64,000 nt of DNA from Galactobacter valiniphilus (GCF_003575975.1 NZ_QQXK01000016.1:17190-81189), one strand, 5' to 3'. Shown: positions 8,008 through 16,002, counted from the stretch's first letter. The notes: a model not told the origin generated them from the letters alone. Translations and numbers: made by a program.

Positions 8008-8997
8008 ATGAAGCGTTTCACCGGCCTCAAGGTCGCGGCCGCCGCGGCCGCACTTGTCCTCACCGCCACCGCCTGCGGCAACGCCGGCTCCTCGGGCTCC
8101 GGCGACGCCGGCGCCAAGAAGAAGATCGAGATCCTGCAGTTCGTCACGCACGACGCGCTCGACGCCACCAACAAGGGCTTCATCAAGGGCCTCGAGGCGA
8201 ACGGTTTCCCGGCCGAAAAGGTCCAGATCAACCAGCTCAACGGCGCCGGTGACAACTCCAACGTCACCCAGATGGCCACGAAGATCTCGCAGTCCAGCCC
8301 GGACCTCGTCTTCGCGATCGCCACCCCGGCCGCTCAGGCCGTCGCCAACACGGTCAAGACCGCCCCCGTGCTCTTCACCGCCGTCACCGATCCGGTCGGC
8401 GCCAAGCTCGTGAAGTCCCTGGACGCCCCGGGCGGCAACGTCACGGGCACCTCCGACGCCAACCCGGTCAAGGAGCAGCTCGAGCTCATCAAGCAGCTCA
8501 AGCCCGAGGCCAAGACCGTCGGCATCGTCTACTCCTCGGCCGAGTCCAACTCCGCCGTCCAGGTCGAGTGGGCCAAGGCCGCCGCGGCCGAGCTGGGCCT
8601 GACCATCGAGGCCAAGGGCATCTCCGCCTCCTCCGAGGTCTCCCAGGCCGCCTCCTCGCTCAACGTTGACGCGATCTACGTCCCCACGGACAACGCCGTC
8701 GTCTCCGCCATGGCCTCCCTCGTGAAGGTCGCGGAGTCCAAGAAGACCCTGGTCATCGGCGCCGAGGCCGGCACCGTCAAGGCCGGTGCCGTCGCCACCG
8801 TGGGCATCAACTACGAGAAGCTCGGCGAGCAGACCGGCGCCATGGCCGCCAAGATCCTGAAGGGAGAGGCCAAGCCCGAGTCCATGAAGGTCGAGACGCA
8901 GACCGAGTACGACGTGTACGTCAACGAGACCGCCGCCAAGAACATCGGTCTGACCCTCCCGGCCGACCTCGTGTCCAAGGCCGTCGAGAAGTACTGA
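8008..8997 (+). CDS. ABC transporter substrate-binding lipoprotein, TrpX/COG2984 family
   Basis: Binding protein of the importer completed by the next two genes. Seen: 329 residues, signal peptide with lipobox TATAC and lipidated Cys at 23, then KKKIEILQFVTHDALDATNKGFIKGL, PDLVFAIATPAAQA and LFTAVTDPVGAKLV, hallmarks of the ABC_sub_bind family. Known: streptococcal members bind tryptophan, and the operon is called trpXYZ there. Other members bind tyrosine or unknown ligands, so substrate is uncertain. Start ATG after AGGAAGAGAG. A GC-rich stem separates it from the permease gene and could let the binding protein be made in excess. Confidence 0.9.
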   Translation: MKRFTGLKVAAAAAALVLTATACGNAGSSGSGDAGAKKKIEILQFVTHDALDATNKGFIKGLEANGFPAEKVQINQLNGAGDNSNVTQMATKISQSSPDLVFAIATPAAQAVANTVKTAPVLFTAVTDPVGAKLVKSLDAPGGNVTGTSDANPVKEQLELIKQLKPEAKTVGIVYSSAESNSAVQVEWAKAAAAELGLTIEAKGISASSEVSQAASSLNVDAIYVPTDNAVVSAMASLVKVAESKKTLVIGAEAGTVKAGAVATVGINYEKLGEQTGAMAAKILKGEAKPESMKVETQTEYDVYVNETAAKNIGLTLPADLVSKAVEKY

Positions 8998-9010
8998 GCC
9001 GTTCAATGAT

Positions 9011-9050
9011 CCGGGGCGCGGGCTGGAGAAGGTTCCGGCCCGCGCCCCGG
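9011..9050 (+). terminator. Intra-operon stem-loop between binding protein and permease genes
   Basis: Perfect 13-bp inverted repeat, arms 9011-9023 and 9038-9050, 14-base loop, no T-tract. It begins 13 bases after the binding-protein stop and ends 19 bases before the GTG of the permease. Likely partial terminator or 3'-end stabiliser that lowers permease/ATPase expression relative to the binding protein. Confidence 0.5.
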
Positions 9051-9069
9051 GCATGACGAGGAGTCACAC

Positions 9070-10080
9070 GTGAACTTCATGAACTTTGGCGCGCAGTTGC
9101 CCGGCGCCACCGAACTGGGCCTCATTTACGCGGTCGCCGCGCTGGGCGTGTATCTCACGTTCCGCGTGCTCGACTTCCCCGACCTCACCGTGGACGGTAG
9201 CTTCACCACCGGCGCCGCCACCGGGGCCGTGCTGATCTCCTCAGGCACCCCGCCCATCGTGGCGCTCATCGTGGCCTTCCTGGCCGGTGCCGTGGCCGGC
9301 GCGATCACCGGCCTGCTGCACACCAAGGGCAAGATCAACGGCCTGCTGGCCTCGATCCTCATGATGATTGCCCTCTACTCGATCAACCTGCACATCATGG
9401 ACGGCAAGGCCAACGTGCCGCTGCTGGGCATCGACACGATCTTCACGCCGCTGGAGATCGCCGGCTTCATGCGCAACTCGTGGACCGGTTCGCTGATCCT
9501 CGCCGCGTGGGTCCTGCTGCTCGTGGTGGTCCTGGTCGGCTTCCTGCACACCCGCCTGGGCCTCTCGCTGCGCGCCACGGGCGACAACGAGCAGATGTCC
9601 GGTTCCTTCCGCGTGAGCACCGACGGCCAGAAGATCCTCGGCCTGGCGCTCTCCAACGGCCTGGTCGCCGTCTCCGGCGCCCTCATGGCGCAGTACAACG
9701 GCGCCGCCGACATCACCTCCGGCATCGGCCTCATCGTCATCGGCCTGGCCTCGGTCATCGTGGGCCAGGCGCTCTTCGGCCAGCGCCGCGTGTGGCAGGC
9801 CGTCCTGGCCGCCGCGCTGGGCGCCGTCATCTACCGCTGGGTGCTCCAGCTGGCCATGGCCGTGGGCCTGGACCCCGCCGACCTGAAGCTCGCCTCCGCG
9901 GTGATCGTGGTCGCGGCGCTCCTGCTCCCGCGCCTGTCCTTCGTCAAGAACCTGCGCGCCAACCGCGCCCGCACCAAGCAGGAGGACGCCCTCGCGGACC
10001 TCGTGGATGCGACGGACGAACCGCACCCGGCCACCGTGATGCCGACCGGCGCCGAGACCAAGGGGCAGAGCAATGCTTGA
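9070..10080 (+). CDS. ABC transporter permease, TrpY/COG4120 family
   Basis: Membrane subunit of the importer. Seen: 336 residues, about eight to nine hydrophobic segments, LDFPDLTVDGSF near residue 36, the conserved LRATGDNEQM near residue 169 and GLASVIVGQALFG near residue 225, all typical of the COG4120/BPD_transp_2-like permeases. The C-terminal 45 residues are hydrophilic. Start GTG at 9070 after GAGGAG. Its end overlaps the ATPase gene by 8 bases, so translation is coupled. Confidence 0.9.
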   Translation: MNFMNFGAQLPGATELGLIYAVAALGVYLTFRVLDFPDLTVDGSFTTGAATGAVLISSGTPPIVALIVAFLAGAVAGAITGLLHTKGKINGLLASILMMIALYSINLHIMDGKANVPLLGIDTIFTPLEIAGFMRNSWTGSLILAAWVLLLVVVLVGFLHTRLGLSLRATGDNEQMSGSFRVSTDGQKILGLALSNGLVAVSGALMAQYNGAADITSGIGLIVIGLASVIVGQALFGQRRVWQAVLAAALGAVIYRWVLQLAMAVGLDPADLKLASAVIVVAALLLPRLSFVKNLRANRARTKQEDALADLVDATDEPHPATVMPTGAETKGQSNA

Positions 10081-10864
10081 GATCAAGAACCTCGCCAAGA
10101 CCTTCTTCCCCGGAACGGTCAATGAGCGCAAGGCCCTGCAGGGCATCAACCTGACCCTGCGCGACGGCGACTTTGTCACCGTGATCGGCTCCAACGGCGC
10201 CGGTAAGTCCACGCTGCTGAACATGATCGGCGGCCGCCTGCGCCCCGACGTCGGCTCCGTGTCCATCGGCGGCCGCAACGTCACCAAGATTGCGGAGAAC
10301 CGCCGCGCCCGCTGGGTGGGCCGCGTGTTCCAGGACCCCATGGCCGGCACGGCGCCGCACCTGAGCGTCGAGGAAAACCTGGCCGTGGCCATGGGCCGCA
10401 CGCGCACGCGCAATCTGCTGCCCGGCGTCTCCGGCAAGGACCGCGTGTTCTTCAAGGAGCAGCTTGCCTCGCTCGAGCTGGGCCTGGAGAACCGCCTCAA
10501 GGCCGAGGTGGGCCTGCTCTCCGGCGGCCAGCGCCAGGCCCTGAGCCTGCTCATGGCCACCATGACGCAGCCCGAGATCCTGCTCCTGGACGAGCACACC
10601 GCCGCGCTGGATCCGCAGCGCGCAGCGCTGGTCTCCAACCTGACGGGCAACATCGTGGATCGCGACAAGCTCACCACGCTCATGGTCACGCACAACATGG
10701 AGCAGGCGCTGCAGCTCGGCAACCGCCTGATCATGATGCACGAGGGCCGCATCATCCTCGAGGTCGACGGCGAGACGAAGGCCGGAATGGCCGTCAAGGA
10801 TCTGCTCGGCGAGTTCGACAAGCTCAAGGGCGGCGGGGTCTCGGACCGCACGCTGCTCCAGTAG
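10073..10864 (+). CDS. ABC transporter ATP-binding protein, TrpZ/COG1101 family
   Basis: ATPase of the importer. Seen: 263 residues; Walker A GSNGAGKST (39-47), Q-loop VFQDPM near 85-90, signature LSGGQRQ (149-155), Walker B ILLLDE (169-174) with the D-loop ALDP and H-loop MVTHNMEQAL. Everything needed for ATP hydrolysis is intact. The HTAALDP sequence after Walker B is characteristic of this family. Start ATG overlaps the permease by 8 bases. A long terminator follows immediately. Confidence 0.92.
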   Translation: MLEIKNLAKTFFPGTVNERKALQGINLTLRDGDFVTVIGSNGAGKSTLLNMIGGRLRPDVGSVSIGGRNVTKIAENRRARWVGRVFQDPMAGTAPHLSVEENLAVAMGRTRTRNLLPGVSGKDRVFFKEQLASLELGLENRLKAEVGLLSGGQRQALSLLMATMTQPEILLLDEHTAALDPQRAALVSNLTGNIVDRDKLTTLMVTHNMEQALQLGNRLIMMHEGRIILEVDGETKAGMAVKDLLGEFDKLKGGGVSDRTLLQ

Positions 10865-10885
10865 TTTCCGCGCAGTTTTCAGCGC

Positions 10886-10961
10886 ACGACGGCGCCCGGT
10901 TGCGTCCGTCCCTTGCCCCGCCTTGGCGGGGCGCGGGCGGGAGGCGACCGGGCGCCGTCGT
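10886..10961 (+). terminator. Branched terminator of the TrpXYZ-like operon
   Basis: Outer 15-bp perfect stem, arms 10886-10900 and 10947-10961, enclosing an inner stem CCCCGCC/GGCGGGG. It starts 22 bases after the ATPase stop. Confidence 0.7.
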
Positions 10962-11062
10962 GCTGTGTCCGGGGGCAACGTCAGGGTGAACGGCGGCTGG
11001 CAGTTCCCTGGATCGGCACACCCGGGCTTGCCAGGCCGTGATCATCTCGTTACCTTGGAATA

Positions 11063-11079
11063 GTCACGTTTCGATAACG
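11063..11079 (+). promoter_or_regulatory. Candidate MtrA-type site upstream of rpf
   Basis: GTCACG, four bases, GATAACG, preceded at 11049 by GTTACC. This resembles the direct-repeat pattern GTNACG reported for MtrA, a response regulator known to act on mycobacterial rpf genes. One base of spacing differs from the ideal. Assignment by resemblance only. Confidence 0.3.
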
Positions 11080-11230
11080 ACGCCCCGCGCACCGCGTTCG
11101 GGGACGAGTCGGAACGACGGAAGGGGCGGCTCGTGCCGTCCGCGCCCCTTTCCCACTGTCACGATCACGAGATCGCGCTGGACGGCCTCCCGCTGGGTCA
11201 TGCGCGGGCGGAGCGGCGCAGGAGAAAACC

Positions 11231-11983
11231 GTGACCAAGAAGAACACCCCCATGCTTCGCCGTGCCCGTCGCGCCGGCGTCCTCGGTGCCGCCGCAGCCC
11301 TGCTCGCCGCAGGCGCCGCCGTGTCCGCCGCCCCCGCGCAGGCCGCCACGGCCTCCGCCAACACCTGGGACAAGCTGGCCGCCTGCGAGTCCGGCGGCAA
11401 CTGGTCCATCAACACCGGTAACGGCTACTCCGGCGGCCTGCAGTTCACGTCAAGCACCTGGAAGGCGTACGGCGGTAAGGGCTCCGCCCACAATGCCTCG
11501 AAGGCCGAGCAGATCCGCGTGGCCAAGAAGGTGCAGGCCGGGCAGGGCTGGGGCGCTTGGCCCGCCTGCTCCGCCAAGCTGGGCCTGTCCGGCTCCAAGG
11601 GCGCCTCCGACGGTGCCACCGGCTCCGGTTCCAACACGAGCGGCAAGAAGTCCGTCGCCAGCACGTCGACGCGCACGTCCGCTCCGTCCACGTCCACGCG
11701 CTCGTACTCCGCCAAGGCCACGACCAAGAGCTACGCCGGCACGTCGAGGAGCTACGCGGGCACCGCCGCCAAGGCGGCCCCGGCTGCTCCCTCGCTCGCG
11801 CTGCCCAAGAACGTCAAGGACTCCGGCAAGGACTACACGGTCAAGAGCGGCGAGACGCTCGCCACGATCGCCAAGGCCCAGGGCCTGGACTCCTGGCTCT
11901 CGCTGTACGCGCTGAACAAGTCCGCGATCTCCAATCCCGATCTCATCTTCGTCGGCGCCGAGCTCAACGTCCCGACCAAGTGA
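11231..11983 (+). CDS. rpf: Resuscitation-promoting factor (Rpf domain plus LysM)
   Basis: Secreted peptidoglycan hydrolase that helps dormant cells resume growth. Seen: 250 residues; signal peptide 1-38 ending APAQA; Rpf transglycosylase-like domain 44-114 with catalytic Glu53 in ACESGGNW and the paired Cys52/Cys113; a Ser/Thr/Ala-rich linker (about 120-195) with two copies of KSYAGTS/RSYAGT-like segments; a C-terminal LysM domain (about 205-248, DYTVKSGETLATIAK) for wall binding. The Rpf-linker-LysM order and size match the founding Micrococcus luteus protein. GTG start at 11231 after CAGGAGA. Monocistronic: a terminator follows 33 bases after the stop. Confidence 0.95.
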   Translation: MTKKNTPMLRRARRAGVLGAAAALLAAGAAVSAAPAQAATASANTWDKLAACESGGNWSINTGNGYSGGLQFTSSTWKAYGGKGSAHNASKAEQIRVAKKVQAGQGWGAWPACSAKLGLSGSKGASDGATGSGSNTSGKKSVASTSTRTSAPSTSTRSYSAKATTKSYAGTSRSYAGTAAKAAPAAPSLALPKNVKDSGKDYTVKSGETLATIAKAQGLDSWLSLYALNKSAISNPDLIFVGAELNVPTK

Positions 11984-12015
11984 TGCTTGGCCCCGCTGTG
12001 CCGGGGTCATGACCG

Positions 12016-12051
12016 CGCGGGCCGCACCCTCCCCCGGGGGTGCGGCCCGCG
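12016..12051 (+). terminator. Terminator of rpf
   Basis: Perfect 14-bp stem, arms 12016-12029 and 12038-12051, 8-base loop. Confidence 0.7.
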
Positions 12052-12069
12052 TGGCGTTGCACCCGCAAT

Positions 12070-12093
12070 TTCAGTGAATGACTATTCACTGAA
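12070..12093 (+). promoter_or_regulatory. TetR-type operator upstream of the cytochrome b gene
   Basis: Perfect 10-bp inverted repeat TTCAGTGAAT - GACT - ATTCACTGAA. Its AT-rich dyad stands out in 70% GC DNA, and TGAAT-N4-ATTCA is a common TetR-family operator form. It lies 86 bases before the ATG at 12179 and should control the cytochrome b/SDR unit. The cognate regulator is not adjacent. Confidence 0.65.
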
Positions 12094-12178
12094 CCGCTCC
12101 GGCGGGGTACCTTGGAGTCTGGGCCCGCCGCGCGCGGGCCGCACCCGAAGCCCGAGCAGAACACGCAGGAGTGCAACC

Positions 12179-13120
12179 ATGGCCAACCCCCGCAAGCCCG
12201 AGGGCGTGCTGGCCCGTTTGAGGGCGCAGCCCCTGTGGAAGCAGGCGTTGATCTGGGTGCTTGCCGCCCTCGTTGTTGTGGCCGCGGTGGTCCTGGTGGC
12301 CAAGGGTCTGCGCGCCATCCCGGCCGTGAAGGACTTCGTCGCGACGTACCCGGGGCACACCACCCCGCCCGCCGGCACGCCCGAGGGTTTCCCCGGCTGG
12401 CTGCGCTGGCAGCACTACCTGAACTTCTTCTTCATGGTGCTCATCGTCCGTTCCGGCCTGCGAGTGCGCACCGTCCAGCGCCCCGCCGCGTACTTCACAC
12501 CCAAGAAGCGCGGGCGCGGTGCCGCCCCCAAGAAGATCAGCCTCGATCTGTGGTTCCACCAGAGCATCGACATCCTGTGGCTCGTCAACGGCCTCGTGTT
12601 TGCCGTGCTGCTCTTCACCACGGGCCAGTGGGCGCGCATCGTCCCGACATCGTGGGACGTGTTCCCGAACGCGATCAGCGCGGCGCTGCAGTACGCCTCC
12701 CTCGACTGGCCCACCGAGAACGGCTGGGTCTCCTACAACGCCCTGCAGCTCCTGACGTACTTCCTCACGGTCTTCATCGCCGCCCCGCTTGCCGCGCTCT
12801 CCGGCTGGCGCATGTCCGGGCTCTTCCCGGCCAAGAACAAGGCGCTCGCCAAGGCCTATCCCATCGAGTGGGCCCGCGCCGTGCACTTCCCGGTCATGCT
12901 CTACTTTGTGCTCTTCATGATCGTCCACGTGGTGCTGGTGCTCTCCACGGGGGCCCTGCGGAACCTGAACCACATGTTCTGGGGCCAGGACGTCTCCAGC
13001 TGGGCCGGGTTCATCGTGTTTGTCGTCGGCCTGGCCGTGGCGATCGGCGTCATGGAGGGGGCCCGCCCCGTCGTGCTGCGGCCCGTCGCCTCGCTCATGG
13101 GTAAGGTCAGCCGCAACTAG
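12179..13120 (+). CDS. Cytochrome b/b561-type membrane protein
   Basis: Predicted haem-binding integral membrane electron carrier. Seen: 313 residues; N-terminal membrane segment (about 23-46), then RWQHYLNFFFMVLIVRSGLRV, WFHQSIDILWLVNGLVFAVLLF, a segment near residues 185-205, and VHFPVMLYFVLFMIVHVVLVL, with His residues in helices placed as expected for b-type haem ligation. Known: such cytochrome b domains usually serve a periplasmic molybdenum reductase or dehydrogenase, but no such partner is next to it; a short-chain dehydrogenase follows instead. ATG at 12179 after GCAGGAG is preferred over the open frame upstream, because the TetR operator lies in between. Confidence 0.82.
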   Translation: MANPRKPEGVLARLRAQPLWKQALIWVLAALVVVAAVVLVAKGLRAIPAVKDFVATYPGHTTPPAGTPEGFPGWLRWQHYLNFFFMVLIVRSGLRVRTVQRPAAYFTPKKRGRGAAPKKISLDLWFHQSIDILWLVNGLVFAVLLFTTGQWARIVPTSWDVFPNAISAALQYASLDWPTENGWVSYNALQLLTYFLTVFIAAPLAALSGWRMSGLFPAKNKALAKAYPIEWARAVHFPVMLYFVLFMIVHVVLVLSTGALRNLNHMFWGQDVSSWAGFIVFVVGLAVAIGVMEGARPVVLRPVASLMGKVSRN

Positions 13121-13240
13121 TCCTTTCCCCCGCCCGGCGGCGCGGCCAGCGCCGCCCGGCCCCACGAACCCCCCGCAGTTTCAGCCGTTTTTGGCGCCAG
13201 TCCCGCCGCGAGCGGGCACCCGACGCAAAGGAGCATCAGG

Positions 13241-14002
13241 ATGCAGATTCAAGGAACCACGGCCCTCATCACGGGCGGGGCCTCCGGCCTCGGCAACGCG
13301 ACGGCGCGGGCGCTGCTCGCCGCCGGCGCCGAGGTCTTCCTGCTGGATCTTCCCGGGGAGTCGGGCGAGAAGGCGGCGGCCGAGCTGGGGGAGCGCGCGC
13401 ACTTCGTCGGCGCCGATGTCACCGACGAGGAGGCCGTGGCCCTCGCCGTGCAGCAGGCCGCCGCCGGCGGGACCCTGCGCATCGTGGTCAACTGCGCCGG
13501 CGTGGCGACGCCCGGCAAGCTCGTGGGCCGCGAGGGCCCGCTGACCGCCTCGGCGTTCATGCGCGTCATCAACATCAACCTGCTCGGCACCGTCAACGTC
13601 ATGGCCCAGGCGGCCGCGGCGATGCAGGCCATCGAGCCGGTGGGCGAGGAGCGCGGCGTCATCATCAACACCGCCTCCGTCGCGGCGTTCGACGGCCAGA
13701 TCGGCCAGATCGCCTACTCGGCCTCCAAGGGCGCCGTCGCGGCGCTGACCCTGCCCGCTGCGCGCGAGCTGGCCCGCTCGCAGGTGCGCGTCATGACGAT
13801 CGCTCCCGGCATCTTCGAGACGCCCATGATGGCGGGCCTGCCGCAGGCCGCGCAGGACTCGCTGGGCCAGCAGGTCCCGCACCCGGCCCGCCTCGGCAAG
13901 GCCACGGAGTACGCGCAGCTGGTGCAGGCCATCATCGAGAACCCGATGCTCAACGGCGAGACCATCCGCCTGGACGGCGCCATCCGCATGGCGCCCAAGT
14001 GA
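13241..14002 (+). CDS. Short-chain dehydrogenase, 3-hydroxyacyl-CoA dehydrogenase type II (HSD10) like
   Basis: NAD(H)-dependent oxidoreductase, likely oxidising 3-hydroxyacyl-CoA or a similar secondary alcohol. Seen: 253 residues; cofactor motif TGGASGLG (11-18), acidic residue after strand 2 (LLDLP) favouring NAD, NCAG (84-87), catalytic Ser146, Tyr159 and Lys163 (YSASK), and the C-terminal EYAQLVQAIIENPMLNGETIRLDGA typical of HSD10-type enzymes. ATG at 13241 after AAAGGAG. It sits 120 bases behind the cytochrome b gene with no terminator between, so the two may share a TetR-controlled transcript. A very strong terminator follows. Confidence 0.88.
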   Translation: MQIQGTTALITGGASGLGNATARALLAAGAEVFLLDLPGESGEKAAAELGERAHFVGADVTDEEAVALAVQQAAAGGTLRIVVNCAGVATPGKLVGREGPLTASAFMRVININLLGTVNVMAQAAAAMQAIEPVGEERGVIINTASVAAFDGQIGQIAYSASKGAVAALTLPAARELARSQVRVMTIAPGIFETPMMAGLPQAAQDSLGQQVPHPARLGKATEYAQLVQAIIENPMLNGETIRLDGAIRMAPK

Positions 14003-14015
14003 CCCGCGCGTCTCG

Positions 14016-14070
14016 CTGACACGCCAACGGGCGGCACCCCTTCCTGGGGTGCCGCCCGTTGGCGTGTCAG
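14016..14070. terminator. Very strong bidirectional terminator
   Basis: Perfect 25-bp inverted repeat, arms 14016-14040 and 14046-14070, loop TTCCT. It ends the SDR transcript and, read from the other strand, could end transcription from the lipoprotein side. Confidence 0.75.
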
Positions 14071-14164
14071 GGTGCCCGCCCCGCTCTCGTGCGTTTCAGG
14101 GCGTCCTTCCCTCTGGCCGGCGTGTCCGGGCGTCCTTCCGGTGCCTCTCCCTCCCGCTTCCAGT

Positions 14165-14221
14165 CCCGCACTTTTCGTCGAGTCCCGCAGGAAATGTTCG
14201 GGACTCGACGAAAAGTGCGGG
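14165..14221. repeat. 23-bp perfect palindrome
   Basis: Arms 14165-14187 and 14199-14221 match without error around an 11-base centre (CAGGAAATGTT). The arm contains ACTTTTCGTCGAG, AT-richer than its surroundings. It is not at a gene end: 95 bases beyond the SDR terminator and 122 bases before the lipoprotein stop. Function unknown. Confidence 0.8.
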
Positions 14222-14342
14222 AGGAGAGGGGCGGGAGAGCACGACGACGCTTGGGGGGGCTTGGCCGATGTGGCCGGCATGGGGCGCGTCCTGTCGGGTC
14301 AGACGCTGGCCCGCGCACCAGGAATCATCGGCGGCGCGAGGC

Positions 14343-14999
14343 CTAACCGCCCGACTCCTGGATGGCGGCCTCGCTGGCCGGTTCCCAGTAGATCCTCGCG
14401 GGGGTCGGGAGGGCCTTGAGCACCTTCACGATCTTGCCGTCGAGCTCCTGGACGCGCGGTGACTGGGCGCTCGCCGGGCCGCCAATCACCGCCCACGCCG
14501 CCGCCGTCGAATCGGGCCGCCCCGAGAGCGTGATGCCGTCGAAGTCGTCCCGCACGCAACCGAGCGAGGTGAGTTTGAAGCCCAGCTCGTGCAGGGCGAG
14601 TTCGTGCTGTGCGACCTGCTTGCAGCTCAGGTTTAGCTCCTCGGCCGAGAAGCGGCGTTCAACCACCTCAAGATCGATGCCCCTGCGCCGCGCCTCTGCG
14701 ACGATCGGGAAGGTGTCCTCCAGCTTGTCGCGCTGCCAAAGGAGCAGCACCTCGGGGTACTCGGCCTCGTCGAACAAGGCCACGTCACCGCGCAGGGAGT
14801 CGGCCGGGAGGGCCTCAACCCAGGCGCGGAAGGCCGCGCGCGCTTCCCGACCGTTGTCCGGGGAGGGGGTGGTCGGCCCCGTGGATGAGGCGGCCGCCGT
14901 CGCCTGCCGGGCCGGCGCGCTCGACGCGCAACCACTCGCTGCCACGGCGAGCACCATCCCCAGGGCCGCGAAGGCCCTCGTCCGCGTGGCGATGCTCAT
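14343..14999 (-). CDS. Hypothetical lipoprotein
   Basis: Not recognised. Seen: 218 residues; signal peptide with lipobox AASGC and lipidated Cys at 24, a short Ala/Ser/Thr-rich spacer, then a soluble domain with LPADSLRGDVALFDEAEYPEVLLLWQRDKLEDTFPIVAEARRRG and a Cys in NLSCKQVAQHELALHELGFKL paired possibly with Cys in LGCVRDDFDGITL. It is monocistronic: the HAD gene upstream on the same strand is 200 bases away, across a palindromic repeat. Surface-exposed, role unknown. Confidence 0.75.
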   Translation of the reverse strand: MSIATRTRAFAALGMVLAVAASGCASSAPARQATAAASSTGPTTPSPDNGREARAAFRAWVEALPADSLRGDVALFDEAEYPEVLLLWQRDKLEDTFPIVAEARRRGIDLEVVERRFSAEELNLSCKQVAQHELALHELGFKLTSLGCVRDDFDGITLSGRPDSTAAAWAVIGGPASAQSPRVQELDGKIVKVLKALPTPARIYWEPASEAAIQESGG

Positions 15000-15093
15000 G
15001 TCTGTCCCCCGGCTCGAGATGCGCTGCCATCAGTGTCCGGGACGCATGGCGAGATGGGTAGGCCGGGCGCGGTCTCGATTCCGGCTGGGCGCT

Positions 15094-15183
15094 CGGTTTC
15101 CTGGACGCAGAACGGTTTGCTCGCCGTTCTGGGTACAGCAAACCGTTCGTGGTGCCTCCTCGGATGCCCGACGTCGGGTGGCC
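15094..15183 (-). repeat. Two-module palindromic repeat, copy A
   Basis: Module 1 (15094-15146, minus orientation) contains ACGGTTTGCTGTAC, GCGAGCAAACCGTT and GGAAACCG blocks in the same order and spacing as at 23433-23486 and 48037-48090. Module 2 (15162-15183) carries the CACCCGACGTCGGGCA core. Located between the HAD and lipoprotein genes. Confidence 0.8.
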
Positions 15184-15199
15184 CCCTTTCGGGGCGGGC

Positions 15200-15910
15200 T
15201 CAGCCGCGGGGGACGCGGCGCGCGGCGTCGTCGGCCACGATGCGGCCCAGTGCCGCGGCGTCCACGCCCTCGAGCGAGGTCAGCAGGTTGAGGTCGGCCA
15301 GGCGCGGCAGGCCCTGCATGAACGGCACGCCCACCGTCACGAGCCCGGCGGCGATGGCCGAGGCGGTGCCGGGGCGGGAGTCCTCGATCGCCACGGAGCG
15401 GGACGGATCCAGCTCGCCGTGCTTGGCACTCAAGAGCTCCAGGCCGCGAGCGTAGGGCTCCGGATCGGGCTTGCCGCGCGTGACGAGGTCGCCCGTGACC
15501 ACGGCGTCGAAGGGGTTGAAGGGTAGGCCCTCGATCAGGGCCTCGGCGAGCGGCGTCTCGCTCATCGTGACGAGCGCCTGCGGGACGCCGGCGGCGTGCA
15601 GTTCCAGGAGCAGCTCGCGCGCGCCCGGGCGCCACTCGACGGCGGTGCGCAGCCCGGCCAGGACGTGGGCGATGAGCGTGTCGACGATCTCCCGGTTCTC
15701 CAGGGCGAGGCCGGCGCCCTGCAGCACCGCGGCGCCGTCGGGCAGGGCCATGCCCACCATCTGGAGGGCGTCCTCGTGCGTCCACTCGAGCCCGTGGCGG
15801 ACCATGAGCTCGATCTCGCCGCCCATCCACAGCGGCTCCGAGTCGATGAGCGTGCCGTCCATGTCCCAGAGCACTGCCTGGGGAAGGGCGGTCGAACTCG
15901 GCTGCTGCAT
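15200..15910 (-). CDS. HAD-superfamily phosphatase/phosphoglucomutase-like protein
   Basis: Haloacid-dehalogenase-fold hydrolase acting on a small phosphorylated metabolite in the cytoplasm. Seen: 236 residues; motif I DMDGTL with nucleophile Asp16 and acid/base Asp18, helical cap beginning IDSEPLWMGGE, motif II VTMSETP, the motif III Lys in RGKPDPEPYARGLELL, and motif IV AIEDSRPGTASAIAAGL. This is the beta-phosphoglucomutase/CbbY-like subgroup; substrate cannot be deduced. ATG at 15910. The opposite-strand umuDC promoter lies about 100 bases upstream. Confidence 0.9.
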   Translation of the reverse strand: MQQPSSTALPQAVLWDMDGTLIDSEPLWMGGEIELMVRHGLEWTHEDALQMVGMALPDGAAVLQGAGLALENREIVDTLIAHVLAGLRTAVEWRPGARELLLELHAAGVPQALVTMSETPLAEALIEGLPFNPFDAVVTGDLVTRGKPDPEPYARGLELLSAKHGELDPSRSVAIEDSRPGTASAIAAGLVTVGVPFMQGLPRLADLNLLTSLEGVDAAALGRIVADDAARRVPRG

Positions 15911-16002
15911 GTCTGCCTCCGTGAAGGGACGGGAACGGGAACGGGTGCGAGGGCACCGCTTCCAGTCTAGTGAGGAGCCCGGGCGTGGCCAGCCCAGGCT
16001 AG

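Larger units (their letters stand above)
10865..11230 (+). other. Intergenic region before rpf
   Basis: No gene is supported. It carries the terminator of the importer operon (10886-10961) and then about 270 bases of rpf upstream region with a candidate MtrA-type direct repeat (11063-11079). Confidence 0.8.
14003..14342 (+). other. Intergenic region with two large palindromes
   Basis: No gene is supported between the SDR stop and the lipoprotein stop on the other strand. The stretch holds a 25-bp terminator stem (14016-14070) and a separate 23-bp palindrome (14165-14221); the rest is unremarkable. Confidence 0.8.

Noticed and set aside
10962..11230. c-di-AMP (ydaO/yuaA) riboswitch before rpf
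   Set aside because: Expected from actinobacterial precedent, and GTCAGGGTGAAC looks superficially similar, but the conserved GGGGACC and GGGGUGAAUC blocks and the required helices could not be placed.
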